Under the pieces are notes generated by a model, which was not told the origin of the DNA, made no database searches, and saw nothing but the letters and a program-made list of their open reading frames with translations. The translations under genes were made by a program, and so were the position numbers. Shown piece after piece: positions 1-11,319 of a stretch of DNA of 64,000 bases (positions within the stretch are counted from its first letter, which is position 1; the number at the start of each line of letters is the position of its first letter). The stretch comes from Anaeramoeba flamelloides (lineage: Eukaryota; Metamonada; Anaeramoebidae): the NCBI GenBank assembly GCA_027625915.1, contig JANTQA010000048.1, forward strand, positions 4,836,001-4,900,000. The letters are read 5' to 3'.

Positions 1-259
1 AAAAATTGATCCTAGTCAGATTAAAAATATACCGAAGGCAATATAAATTGATTGAAAAATTAGTAAACATTTATTTAATTTAGAAAATGAAAAGGCAAGT
101 TTAAATTTTCGAAACACAAGAAAATGGGAATGCTATTAATTAGAAATACTGATGAAAAACTAAAATTATTAGATTTGGAAGTAAAAGTTATTAAACCAAC
201 CAAATTCGAAAATTCTACTAGTTGAAAAGTTCAGCAATGTCTAAAAATTATAAAAAAAT

Positions 260-1580
260 AAAATTGCAATTTCAAATAGACGTGTAGTGTAGTAGAGTGC
301 TGTCAAGTCCGTCGGTTTTCTTTTTTATTAGCAAAATCAAGAGATTTTAAATTTTCTTTGATGACTCCTTTCTCACAATAAATAAATAAATATAATCAAG
401 ATATTTCAGTAAAAAAAAGAAAACTCAAAAAGAGCTAAACGAGATTTTTATTTCATAAATCGAAAAAAAACAGAAAAGTTAATAAATTTTCGGTTTATTT
501 CTAAAATTAAAAAAAAAATCTAACACATAAAATAAAGTCAGCTTCACTTTTAAGGCACAAACTTTAAACGAATTTAAAGGTTCAAAAAAGTATCAATTTA
601 AAGTACATTTTTTTGGAATTATTTTTTACACAATTTATTTTACTAAGAATCTGAATTTTGTGCCTTAATTGGGAATTTTTTTTGTGCCTTAAATTTCGTT
701 GAAAGTTTGTGTCTTAAAAGTGGAGCTTACTGAATTTAAAATGGAAAAGTTCGAAAAAAATTCCTAAATTTGAAATTTTATTATTTGTTTAAATTGGTAT
801 TTTTAGGCAACAAGAAAAAACAAAATAAATAATTTGTGGTTTATGTAAAGAAAAGCTAAACATTGATATCATTGAAAATTTCCATCATTTTTTGTTGAAT
901 GATTCCGTAGCGTGCTGTAGCATGTGGTCAAATGTATGGGTTTTCCAGAATTCAAAAGAATAGAGTAAAAACCAAGATTTAACTCGATTCTTTTGAATTC
1001 TGGAAAAGCTAAAGAAGACCAGCCGACGAAAAAAATCAAAAAATTTATAGAGCTGAATTTTATAAAAAAAATAAAAAAATTATTAATACCTTTGATAGTA
1101 TTAAGAAAAAGAACCCATCATTTATATTATCATTATTAAGTGATAATAGACAAATTTTGTGATCCTTTTACAACATTCTAAAAAAAGGTTTAGAAATTAG
1201 GAAAGTGTTGGCCACCATAGAGTGCTGTGGGGTGCCGTAGAGTGCCGTAGGTTTTCCTGAATTCAAAAGAATGGAAAAAAATCAAAGATTGTATTCGATT
1301 CTTTTAAATTTTGGAAAAGATAACGGCGATTTTTTTTAATTCTTGCTTTTGTTTAGAAAATCAATTGGTTTTCGTTAGGTTTTTTTGAGTTTTCTATTTA
1401 TTTGGAAAATCAATAGATTTTACAAATAAAATAGAAAACCTCAAAAAAAACAAGAACACTTACTAATCAAAACAAAAGTTAAAAAAAAAAACTAACGTAA
1501 AGTGTCGTAGAGTGCCGTGGGGTGTCGTAGTGTGCCTAACTTTTCCAGAATTTAAAAGTATAGAGTAAAATCGAACGTCG
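260..1580. repeat. Composite hairpin repeat cluster with AGTGCCGT units
   Basis: Three parts recur here. (a) Short tandem units of the form GTAGAGTGCCGT (variants GTGCTGT, GTGTCGT) occur near 285-305, 905-930, 1215-1250 and 1500-1535. (b) Hairpin A has perfect 21-bp arms at 941-961 and 987-1007 (TTTTCCAGAATTCAAAAGAAT and its complement), with a diverged copy at 1252-1272/1297-1317 and a single arm near 1551. (c) Hairpin B, around 1375-1452, has arms built on GTTTTTTGAGTTTTCTATTT. No open reading frame of note lies here. The same parts recur at 4.62-4.79 kb and 27.83-27.89 kb, so this is a dispersed family. Its class is unknown. Confidence 0.65.
540..727. mobile_element. Small inverted-repeat (MITE-like) element
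   Basis: About 190 bp. The left end reads AGCTTCACTTTTAAGGCACA and the right end, complemented, reads AGCTCCACTTTTAAGACACA. The arms continue with partial pairing for about 40 bp. GTGCCTTAA repeats are seen internally. No clear target duplication. It lies within the hairpin-repeat cluster. The inverted ends are directly visible; the transposon assignment is inferred. Confidence 0.5.
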
Positions 1581-2099
1581 CACAGAAGAAAAGTAATTTT
1601 CTCTCTTCCTAAATAAATAAAAAATTAATTTTTTTTGGGGATTGTTAAGAACCAGTAAAAAGCGATTACATTAATTTGATACAATTGATTTTTTTTAAAG
1701 AAATGTAGTCCTCTTATTTTTTCTTTAAGAAAAAAATCAATCTAAATAAACTCTTTTTCAAAAAAAAAAAGATATATTCAATTTTTTAATTAATAAAAAT
1801 TCTTTCTTAATATTGTATCTTCAGTGGGTTAAGATTAAAAATGCATTCAGTACCTCGGTTTATTTATTATTCTTAAGTTAATATCTTTTGGTACTTGGAA
1901 AATCTGAATAATTAAAATAATAAACAGTTTAAAAAAGCGTGTGTGGACTTTTATTTGAAATGAGAAATCCCGTTTTCATTTTTCTTTGTGTTATTAAAAA
2001 TAATTATATTGAATATTTTATTGAAATACTAAGTGAAATGTTCAAACTTTTAGTTCTATTGTGTTTTATTGATTTATTCAAAAAAACTTTTTGAAAATT

Positions 2100-2275
2100 C
2101 TGATAAATTCTTTGTTATTTTTCTTTTTCTTTCTCTTTTTGTTTTTTCATTTTGATTTTTTTTTTTCTTTTTCTTTTTCTTTCCATTTCCCTTTTTTTTT
2201 TTTTTTTTTTCTTTTTCTGTTCCTTTTCATTTCCTTTTCTTTTTCTTTTTCTTTTTCTTTTTCTTTTTTGATAAT
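2100..2275. repeat. Pyrimidine tract (CTTTTT)n
   Basis: A C/T-only low-complexity stretch built from CTTTTT and TTTTC units, about 175 bp. It opens a spurious Phe-rich frame on one strand and a Lys/Glu-rich one on the other. Neither has any sign of a real protein. Confidence 0.8.
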
Positions 2276-2879
2276 TGTGTTTTCTTTTTGAAAAACACTT
2301 TTCTTTAATCAACGTAAATATGTGAAACGTCTTTTTGATCTTAATATTGTTATTTTGTTTTACTCAACAAACAGTGTTTCATAAAATTAAAATGAATCAA
2401 AAGAATTATTTGTTGACAAATCCTGTTAAATTTAAATTAAAACAATTCAAATTGTAGCTCAAAAGTACAAAGGAAGAGAGAAAAAAAATCTCAAAAATTT
2501 TTCTTTCCAATTGATTTCGAGAAAGATCTTGTTTTTTTTTACAAATAATAATTCGAAAAATATTTGGGAAATTAAAAAACAAATTTTTCATTTGTTAATT
2601 GGGAAACGACAGTAATGAAAAAAAAGGGTTCCCAAATTTAATAACTGGTGTCGTAAACAACAAGATATAGCTGTTCAAATTACACATAGACTGCAAATTA
2701 TTTACAAAGTACGAGCATAATGGAAAACAGATAATACATGTAATAGCCAAATATAACACAGGAAGAAATAAAAATAATAAGTGTTTTGAAAAAATGTAGA
2801 ATAATTTGTTTTTTATGTAATGATCCTTTTATTGGGAGTAATGAAATCCCAAAACAAATTTGTAAATGCTTTGTATAGT

Positions 2880-3510
2880 AAAAAAATTTTAGATCAAAGT
2901 GGCTGATATGAATAAACCCACACATATGATTCTTAAAATTAAAAAGAAATCCCCTCAGAGAAAGAATGCACTCATAAATAGTGTGTGTTGTTATTGGAGG
3001 ATAAAAGAGTGGAGATAAGTTATGTTTTAAGATGAGTTCATCTTTGATCTAGATAACTTTTAGAAAAAAAGTCAGTCATATGCAAAGACCAAAAGGGTAA
3101 AAGAAATCGTTCCAAATATGGTACTTATAAGCGATTTCTTGACATAATAAAGTGTATGTTTTGAAGAACAATGAGTTTATAATTATAAAGGTTAATTAAC
3201 AGACATACAATGCTTTTTGAAGAGTAAAAAATATCAAGATATTATTCGCAACAAAAATTTTCCCTCAATTTCATGATATTAAAAAATATTTTTTTCACAA
3301 ACAATACATTCCCTCCACTACACATCTTAAAATCTTCTGATAACTTTATTTAGAGAAACTAATTTACCAATTCTTGATTAGCCTTCTAAATCACATGATT
3401 TAAGCCCCTTCGAAAATAAAGTTTTTGGACTATTAAAAAGAATCCAACAATTTCTTTATTTATTTTTTGTGGCCGTAATTGAATCGAAGCCTATTGCCAC
3501 CAGATGATAG
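2880..3510 (+). mobile_element. Tc1/mariner transposase relic
   Basis: Broken remains of a Tc1/mariner DDE transposase. Around 3020-3070 the translation gives VMF-stop-DEFIFDLDNF, matching the family pattern VIFSDES.FxLD around the second catalytic Asp. Around 3385-3440 it gives LD-stop-PSKSHDLSPFEN followed by FGLLKRIQQ, matching LDWPAQSPDLNPIENxWGxLKR around the third acidic residue. Both stops replace a conserved residue: TAA for the Ser of FSDE, TAG for the Trp of DWP. Between them, phrases such as QTYNAF and QQYIPSTTHLK resemble the family's QDNAPxHTSK region. Many stops and frame changes make it long dead. The N-terminal helix-turn-helix part and the inverted ends were not located. Confidence 0.7.
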
Positions 3511-3689
3511 ACGTTTTTCAGAAACTTTGTTGTTGATTTGAATATGTATTTATAATTTATGTTAGCATGTCAAGCATAAGTATTTTTCTCTTCTATTATT
3601 TTTTTTTATTTATTTTTTATTTTCTTTTTAAGTATTTTTATTTTTTTCATTAATTTGTTTTTTTTTTAAGTTTTTTGGAATTTCTGGTA

Positions 3690-4370
3690 TTCAAGTTTGA
3701 TATAGTCTTTAAATCACTTTGCCCTCACTTTTTTATAGGCCGGGCATTCCCATAACATGTAGCGTGTATATCTTTAATCAATGTATCACGGAAGATACAT
3801 TTATCTGTTTTAAATTTATCAAACATAAAAGTATATCTATGTGGACTATTACTAAATACTCTACATTTCATTAAGATTGGGGAAGATCTCCATTTTAAGT
3901 ATCTTTGCATTTTATCCGTGTTAAATGTGTTGTCTTCTTGGATTGGTTTGAAATATTTCTGAAACTTCCAACTTTTTGAGATTTTTAGGTTATTTTTAAT
4001 GGTTTACATGGCAATTAGTTTTATTTCTTTTTCGTGTATACCTTGTTCTCAATTAATTAAATTCGGTTTTTGAGAAGTGACTATTACTCTTAATTTCTTT
4101 AAATCAAGAAACTCGAGTTTATCTTTTAGTTTTCGTTTTCTCATGTTTATTGAATAATAGATTCCCCAAATTTTAGTTTCTTCTCGATAAATATTCAAAG
4201 AATCCACAATAAAATTAAAGATAATAGAGAGTTAAAGATTTCTGCAATTTAATAGTAAAATAGTCTTCACCTGGAAATTATAAATAGTTTGATTGCAAAT
4301 ATCAAAGTAAGATTATATAAAGTCCAAAATTTAGTCGAAAGACAAATTCCTTTTCTTCAAAAAAAATAAA
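3690..4370 (-). mobile_element. LINE (non-LTR retrotransposon) 3' fragment
   Basis: The minus strand encodes the C-terminal region of a LINE ORF2. The phrase SWKFQKYFKPIQEDN, at about 3930-3970, matches SWKIQEYFKIIKNQKK of the LINE at 59.1-60.4 kb. A region around 3735-3760 gives MLWECPAYKKVRAK in one frame, the family's HxxLWxCPxYxxxR zinc-binding end. Upstream, ETKIWGIYYS resembles the LINE phrase YGSEIWGI. Stops and frame changes interrupt it. No reverse-transcriptase core is seen on this fragment, so it is a 5'-truncated copy, as is usual for LINEs. Confidence 0.6.
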
Positions 4371-4624
4371 ACTAATAATTTCATTTTTTAAGTGCATTTT
4401 TTAAATTTTGATTCTTTTTTATTTTCTTTAGAAGCTTTTGATAATGAATAAACTTTAAAAGAAACACAGACTTGGGAATCAAAATAAATGAAAAATATCA
4501 TTACAGCACTGATTTTAAATATATTAACATTTTCGTCAATAAGGTTGAAAATGTTTAAATATTTCGAATCAGCACCTTAATTTTATTCATTCATTCATCC
4601 AGATTCCGTGATTGTTTTAATTGG

Positions 4625-4790
4625 ATGAGTGTCATTAGGTTTTTTCGGGTTTTCTGTTTATTTAATAGCCCATGGATTATCCTAATAAAACAGAAAAGCA
4701 CAATAAACCGCCGTTAGCTTTTTTAAAATTTAAAAGAATTCAGTTAAATCATTGATTTTTCACAATTCTTTTGAATTCAGGAAAAGCACC
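4625..4790. repeat. Copy of the composite hairpin repeat
   Basis: Contains hairpin B-like arms (TTTTTTCGGGTTTTCTGTTT near 4640 against AATAAAACAGAAAAGC near 4685) and hairpin A arms at 4719-4740 and 4764-4785 (arm 2 ATTCTTTTGAATTCAGGAAA). Same family as 0.26-1.58 kb, without the AGTGCCGT units. Confidence 0.6.
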
Positions 4791-4929
4791 ATTAGGTTTT
4801 TCTAATTTCTTAAATTAAAAAAAATGCAATTAAGATTTTGAGAGTTTTGTGTTTTGATTCGAAATTCATCAAATTTTCTAACAAAAGTCCAATCTCTCGA
4901 AAATGTACGAACTCTACAACGTTTTTGGG

Positions 4930-5014
4930 ACTTTAGCTACTTTAAGTACTTTAGGTACTTTAAGTACTTTAGCTATTTTAGTTACTTTAGTTTCTTTAGC
5001 TACTTTAGCGACTT
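4930..5014. repeat. 9-bp tandem repeat ACTTTAGCT, about 9 copies
   Basis: A minisatellite of period 9 with variants ACTTTAGCT, ACTTTAAGT, ACTTTAGGT and ACTTTAGTT. It lies just downstream of the truncated SCAMP gene, where transmembrane exons would be expected. Confidence 0.8.
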
Positions 5015-5273
5015 CCTATCATGAGTTCTAGAGAAAACGATCATTTTCAATTATCCCTGAATAAAGGGAGAGTCAACAAAAATAAAAAAACTATTCTCAT
5101 TAATTTATCAGTCGAAAAAAACTAGAATCTGAAAATTCATTCAAAAGGCTAAACGGGTGTTTTTTTTATTTTACTCTAAAGTGCGAAGAATTTTGATTTT
5201 TAATTTTTGAATGTAAAAAAGGGTGAAATTATGAAATAGTTTTTTTGAAAAAAAAAAAAAAATTAATGCATAC

Positions 5274-6166
5274 CTCATAAATGGACGACAAACTTGTGGT
5301 ATATCTTTTGAAATATCATGGTGGTACATTGGGCGGCATTTTGGCCAATTTGGAGGTCTGTCAAGGTCAATTCCTTTGGGTAACAAAAAATTATTAAAGA
5401 CCAAAAATTGATTTTTGTATTAATTTCTTCAAATAAAAAAAAATTGAAAAAAATTGAAAAAAACAAAAAAAAAAATCAAAAACAAAAACAAAAACAAGAT
5501 TATTCAAACCACTAGATCTGGATTTTTGGTTTAATTCTTGTTCTCTTCGGAGCAATTCTTGTTCTCGGCGCTCTAACATAAGTTCTCTTTCTTCGACTGT
5601 GTTGTTGCTTGCAAGTGCTAATTAATCAGAAAAAAAAGCAAAGAAGAAGATATTTACAGGGAAAAGTAAATAAGAATTGAACACAAAAGAAAAATATGAT
5701 GGACAGATCAAAAAATAGGTTGAAAATAAAAACAATACGGTTTTCTTCTTGCAAATATTCTGGTGGTTTGTAGCCTTCATCCTTATAAAAGTGTAAAATA
5801 TAAAAAAAAAACAGGTTTTAAAAGTAAAAAGATTTGAAATTTTGTTTTTGTTTTTCTTTTTCTTTTTCTTTTTTTCATTGGGTGGAAAAGGAAGAAAACA
5901 ATTTACAATTGGATCTGGTTTTTTCTTTTTGTCATTTTCATTCTGAATTGGTTCGTTTGTGTATGACTGGAAATTTGTGTTTTCAGAAACCTTAGTAACT
6001 GAGTCGTCCTATAAATTTAAGATAAAAAAAGGAATTGTTGTATTAGCGATTATGAAAAAAAAAAAAAAAGGAAAAGGAAAGGAGAAAGAAAAAGTGAAGA
6101 GAATCTTACATTAAAGGGGTTTACTTCACTATTGGAAGAAGATCCTTCTGCAAAGGGATTGATCAT
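5274..6166 (-). CDS. SCAMP-like secretory carrier membrane protein, 5' half only
   Basis: Five exons on the minus strand: 6166-6110, 6008-5907, 5781-5739, 5617-5510 and 5373-5274. They join in phase with GT..AG borders. The product starts MINPFAEGSSSNSEVNPFN; NPF motifs (EH-domain ligands) are the SCAMP hallmark. A charged helix follows (ERELMLERREQELLRREQEL), equal to the SCAMP heptad region, then RPPNWPKCRPMYHHDISKDI, matching the conserved NWPPLPxxxPxxxxDIxxDIP segment before the first membrane helix. SCAMPs are four-helix membrane proteins of post-Golgi and endosomal recycling vesicles. No exon for any of the four helices was found below 5274, only A/T runs and a 9-bp minisatellite, although the last donor (GTATGC) looks usable. 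It may be truncated, or the next exon may lie far off. CATTC separates the ATG from a good acceptor-like AG, so a leader intron is likely. Confidence 0.75.
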
Positions 6167-7246
6167 GAATGCTGATTAGTGAGTTCAAAAAAAATCGAAA
6201 AATGAAATTCCAGTGAATCGGAATTTTATAGTTGGAACATTTTTGAAGAAAATTTGTGTTGAATGAACAACTACAATGGTTTGACTTGTGGGATATCAGA
6301 TAATTGATTCGAATACTTTTTTCAAAGTTCATATTTTTTCATGAATTTTGGTAAAAATTATCTGTTATTTTTTGAGGATTATTTCGCAAATATCAGCCTT
6401 GTGATGAAAGGGGTATAATTTCGTTGAATTTTCCATCTTTTGACCAAGAAATTCCAGTAAAATGTAAACAGATTTTTTAATTGCTTTTTCTTTTTGGAAT
6501 CTATGAACATTTCTTTCAAAACATATTTTTACCAGGACAATTTCCAGAATGATCTTTGGTCTTTCATTTTTTAGATTTTCAATGAATAAAATTCTTTCTT
6601 CAACGCCAAGTAAAAAATTCACACAATATAATCTCAATTAATATTTTTTGAATGTTTGTTTTTTGATTTCTCTACAACGATTCAACATTTACAATTTCTT
6701 TTTTCTCGAATTATTTTTTCGTGTATCTAATTAACATTTTGTTCGAATTATTTTTCACCGAATAGTATACCAGATCCAATTTATAAACTTGATCTGTTTT
6801 TTTCACTCTGTACTGTTACACAAAATGAATTCACACCTTTTGAAATATATTTCAGTTGTTTTTAAACAGATCGAATAAAAATGTTGCTTTAAAATCTTTT
6901 TCAATGTTTTAATTACAATGAGCCGAGTTTTGTTTGAGTTATCTTCTATTTGTTGCTATACTTCAGACCCGTATTGTTTTTTCAGGTATTTAAATCAATT
7001 TTATTTGGTAAAATTGGTTTAATGAGCGCTCTTTCAATATATTCAAACAATTCTATTTACTCATATTTTTCAAACAAAAGGGAAAAATGTTTTTACTTGA
7101 TTTTGTTTTGTTTATTTGTTTGTCAAATAAATCTTTGAAAGAAGTGGGTTGTGGGTTGTGATTTGTGATTTATTATTTCTAATTTAAAAAAGCAAAATAA
7201 AATTAAAGTACATATTTTTTCCTTTTTGTTTTCATATATTACATTT
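6167..7246. other. Intergenic, nothing recognised
   Basis: AT-rich upstream flank of the SCAMP gene. A 90-codon minus-strand frame (6365-6637) and a 62-codon plus-strand frame (6950-7138) are open but have no recognisable motif. Confidence 0.5.
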
Positions 7247-7728
7247 TAGTCAAATAACCCATTTTTTTACTTTAACCCATAATTAAAATTAAACTCATTT
7301 AAATAAATATAAGCTAACTGTAGAAATAAAAGAAGCAAACCAATGTGGTATTAACATTATATAAACAAGAAATAGTGTTCTTTAAATAAATGTTAAAAAA
7401 GAATTACGAAGATATTGAAAGATTAAAATGTAATTTTTTGTCAAAATAATCAGATAAAAAGATCATTTTTTTGAATTTTTATAAAAAAATGATTTTAATC
7501 GCATAAATTTTGTAAATATGAGGAAATTTTTGAAACAAAAGCTTTGAATATTATTGAACCATTTACACCAATCAAAGATCTAACCTCTAAAATCAATTTG
7601 GATCTGAACCAAGAATATATGTATATATCTGTGTCTTCCAATCTTCAAATACCCAAGCTTGAAAAAAAACACGAAGTAAAGTTTTGTAATGGGTTAAAGG
7701 TTGTCAACATGGGTTATTTACACCACTG
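7247..7728 (-). mobile_element. Tc1/mariner-type MITE, copy A
   Basis: A 482-bp non-autonomous element, the reverse complement of the copy at 35995-36468. The right end, complemented, reads CAGTGGTGTAAATAACCCAT, followed by CCTTTAACCCATTAC. The left end has AGTCAAATAACCCA. CAGTGG-type ends are typical of Tc1/mariner. The flanking TA is no longer intact here. A 61-codon frame inside (7544-7729) is MITE sequence, not a gene. Confidence 0.75.
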
Positions 7729-8363
7729 AAGTTATCAATTTTGTGGATTTCTTTTAATACTAAAATTCTATTTTAAATCTTGATTTTCACTTTGATAATA
7801 AAAAAAATCAAAAACAAAAACAAAACAAGATAATTCAAAAATTCACTGTTTTGGTTATTGTAGTAAATTGTTTTCTTTTTTGCTTAATTTTCTTAAATAG
7901 CTTTATTTCAATCTAGATTATACCTTGAATAATAAAATAAATCACATCATATTCTTACCAACCATAATTTGTAAAAAATGTTTAAATATTGGGAATAAAA
8001 GTCTACTTATGGTTGCATGCGACCTTAAAATATATTTCACTTTGTTTTTTGAGTATTGTAATAAAATATAACTTTCGATCTGATTTGCATCTATAAATTC
8101 ATGGAATAATGTTGATTTTCAAAACACTTCAATCTGTCTAAATATTTCAGAACTTTATAGTTTTTTTCAAGAATTTAAATCAAATCTTTTTGTAGAGTAG
8201 TATTAAATCGCTTTTTCAAGAAACACAATACCTTGTAATTTAAAAAAAATACTTTGGTATTATTTAGAACGATAACTCTGAAATATTTTGAAAAATTTTA
8301 AATGATAGGAAATGAATGGCTGATTTTTGTTGTTCATTTTTCTTTAATTTTTCATTTTTTAGA
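7729..8363. promoter_or_regulatory. Upstream region of the eL21 gene, with likely leader-intron acceptor
   Basis: No gene in this stretch. At its end a pyrimidine-rich run (TTCATTTTTTAG) finishes one base before the eL21 ATG. It looks like a 3' splice site, so the gene probably has a non-coding or minimal first exon upstream. No promoter motif could be named. Confidence 0.4.
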
Positions 8364-9029
8364 ATGCCAAACTCAAAAGGGTACAGAGCAGGAACACGAC
8401 ACAAATACAGAAGAGGATTCCGTCAACATGGTATGCCAGGCCTTTCAACATACCTTCGAACATTCAAATTAGGTGAATATGTTGATATCATTGCCAACAG
8501 CGCAATCCAAAAAGGACTTCCATACAAGGTCTTTCATGGAACAACCGGAAGAGTTTGGGCTGTCACCCCACGTGCAATTGGAGTAGAAGTATTAAAAACA
8601 GTCAAACACAGAAGATTTAGAAAGAAATTATATGTCAGAATTGAGCACGTAAGAAAGTCCAAGTGTAGAGATGACTTTTTAAAAAGAGTCCGAAAAAACC
8701 AATTGCTTGTGCAAAAAGCTAAAAAAGAGAAAAGTAAAGAATTTTTTCAATTTTCTTTGTTTATTTCTTCTTTTTATTTTGTGAACTCTTTGTTTAAATT
8801 TTTTGTTATTCAAAAATTTTTTCTTTTTGCTTTTTTTTTTTTCTTTTTTTAAAAAAAACAATAAAAATAAAAAAAAAAACAATAAAAAACAAAAACCAAA
8901 ATAATTCAAAAAGAAAAACCACAAGTCCCAAAAAGATGGCCAAAACAACCAAGAGAAGGAGAATTTGTTAAATTTAAAAAAGAACAAGTCAAAATGCTGA
9001 GACCAGTTAAATTTGAACTCGACTTTTAA
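8364..9029 (+). CDS. RPL21: 60S ribosomal protein eL21 (two exons)
   Basis: Structural protein of the large cytosolic ribosomal subunit. Exons 8364-8733 and 8914-9029 give 161 residues, the usual eL21 length (about 160). The start is MPNSKGYRAGTRHKYRRGFR, matching the family MxNxKGxRxGTRxxFxRxFR. Next come KGLPYKVFHGTTGRVWAVTP (family KGMPHKxYHGKTGxVxxVT) and VRIEHVRKSKCRDDFLKRV (VRIEHIKHSKSRxxFLxRV). Exon 2 carries KQPREGEFVKFKKEQ and the end KFELDF-stop (family PREAHFV...PxPYEF). The donor is A|GTAAAG and the acceptor CAAAAAG|AA, phase 1. A later AG (CCACAAG) would also keep frame but shortens the conserved spacing. The 180-bp intron is T-rich then A-rich. The gene appears intact and probably highly expressed. 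Confidence 0.95.
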
Positions 9030-9378
9030 GTTGTATTGATTAAGATCCAAATACACTAACCTGTAAAAAGTTTTTTCTTTTTGCAAGACTTTGCTTTTTC
9101 TTTTTTTGCCTTAAAAAAAGATAATCAAAAACAAATATCATAAAACAAGTTTTTTCGACCACACTTGACAAACTTTTCTGTGATCAAGCCAAAAAACAAA
9201 ATGTCCCAATAAATAATTTTTCCAATAGATCAACAAAATAAAAAACAAACATCTTCTTCCTCTTTTCAACAATCCTTTTTTTTTTTTTTTTTTTTTTATT
9301 GCTTATATGTGAAATTTAAACGGGATATATTTTACGATGATTATCGTTTTTCAATAATTCAATATATGAGTTTCAGTT

Positions 9379-9532
9379 AGGGTTGCTAGTTCATCCCAAG
9401 AGATACAAACATAAGTATTATAGAAAAACCAAGTAAGTAAATAGAAACATAAATTTCTATTTATAAAAAGAAATAAATGTTAGTATTTGAAATTTAAGGA
9501 TGGGAACCTCGGGAATTCGTAACCAGCAACTC
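9379..9532. mobile_element. Short inverted-repeat element, hAT-like ends
   Basis: About 154 bp. The left end is AGGGTTGCTAGTTCATCCC; the right end, complemented, is GAGTTGCTGGTTACGAATTC. AGGGTTGC-type ends occur in hAT elements. No 8-bp target duplication could be confirmed, so the superfamily is tentative. Confidence 0.4.
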
Positions 9533-9870
9533 AAATATAATTCTTGTCTGTTGGTCAAAGTGATTATGATCTTAGTATTGGAGAATTATAATATGTTTTG
9601 ATTTTGAAGTATTTCGTTTATTTTGAAAAAACAATTTTTTTTGGTTTCTTTTTTGTTCTGTTCTAAAAAATTCACTCCCAACACCTTAAAAGTACACCTA
9701 AGAATACAATTCGCAATAAATCCATTTGTTTTTCATTTCACTTGGTAATTACTTTTATTAAAATATCCATACATACAAATTTATACTTTCAAAATATAAA
9801 ATTGTGTTTTCTTTTTTATATAAAGGCCTAAACAGTAAATGATCAAAGAAATCAACAATAAACAATAAGG

Positions 9871-10225
9871 AAATATGGTATTGGTTTCTTAAACTTTTAT
9901 TATTTAAAAAGAAATTAAAAAAATTATGGATTAAATACGAAATTTTTTGAAAAAAATTTCAATCAATTTTTTATAAAAATTTTATAAAAATTGAAAAATT
10001 ATGGAAAATTTTCAATAAATTTCTATTCATAATTTAGATTTACATAAAATATCAAGAAATTTATATTCAAAATTGATTTGAACTTGTGTATACTATTGTA
10101 CAACGAATTAGATATTGCCATGGAAGAAAATAAAAAAAAATAAAGATTTCTATTTGAAAATACAGATTAATATTTGGGTACGATTTTTTTTTTTTTTTGA
10201 TCACCGTGGTATATATTGCCCAATT
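9871..10225 (+). repeat. Dispersed repeat family R, copy 1
   Basis: Shares over 350 bp, with substitutions and small gaps, with 14418-14780. Landmarks are AATATGGYATTGGTTTCTTA near the start, ATTATTTAAAAAGAAATT, a stretch with YTCAAAATTGATTT and GTATACTATT, and TTTTGATCAC near the end. A partial inverted copy lies at 60.6 kb. Non-coding; probably a MITE, but the ends are not resolved. Confidence 0.6.
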
Positions 10226-11319
10226 AAATAATTAAATTAAATAATTTCAACACCGATCAACAACACTCTTAAAATGAACTCTTTGATTTTTGAGTTTTTT
10301 ATAAAATAAAAAAAAAATCAAAACAAAAACAAATATTTGAATTCTTTAATATCATTTCTTAATCACTTAAACAAATATAAAAAAAAGCCCTGAAGTTACC
10401 AATTCTAATTTCATTAGGTGTGTATGCTTTATATACAATAAAAATGGAATTGATTATTGTTTTAAGTTTCTTCAAAAGTTGAGTTTCATAGAATTCTTAG
10501 CTACCCAAGATAGTACAAAACCAACATATAAAGTAAAAAATTTCATAAATTGAGATTATTCATTACGATATCACTATTTAGAAATTTCAGTTTGTATAAA
10601 AATATATATGGAAGTGAAAGTTGTTTTCTATTTATTATTCAAATATTATTATCATTTTTTTTTCTCTTGATGCCATTTCAAATTATATTTGAAGAAAAAC
10701 AAAACATTTTGATATTATTATATATCTTGTTGTTTTACAATTCTTGAAAAAAAAATTATGTACAAAATCTAAAACAAATCACAACCTTTTACAATTCTAT
10801 CATTTGGAATCAAAAAAAGACTATTATATAAGTAATTATTTGGAATGTACTAGCATTATAAAACTTCTAGAATTTATTTGGAGTAGCGTGACCTCAAAAA
10901 ATTAACTGAAATTCCTTTAAAAAAATCAATATCCAATCAATATTATATGTTTAGGTAAAAATGTATCTTTATATTTAAGGAGACAGATACCAAATGAATT
11001 CTGTAGATACAAAACAAATACCACTGTTTTATTCAGGCTAAAATAAATTCCATCTTTCATACAAATATTAAAATACTTTTTTCTACTCTAAAAAAATCTT
11101 TCCTTTATTATTTTTATTATTTTTAAATAAATACCAACTTCAAAGTAGCAATGAAAAGCAGTATTGGGTTACAGGAAAAATATTGAAAATATTACAAACC
11201 CAGTAGTACATTTGTTACTAATCACAAACTAACATAAAAGATTAATTTGATACATTTTCACTTTAATTTTTTTTAATAACTTGTCAGTGGACTTTTGAAT
11301 ACAAATCATAATAAACTAA
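10226..11319. other. Intergenic, nothing recognised
   Basis: AT-rich DNA with simple CAAAAA runs near 10310. No frame with a recognisable motif and no RNA gene signature. Confidence 0.5.

Noticed and set aside
2115-2312. Lys-rich minus-strand frame in the CTTTTT tract
   Set aside because: Pure simple-sequence translation with no further support.
7544-7729. 61-codon frame MNIIEPFTPIKDLTSK...
   Set aside because: It is the interior of the Tc1-type MITE; the better-preserved copy at 36 kb does not keep the frame.
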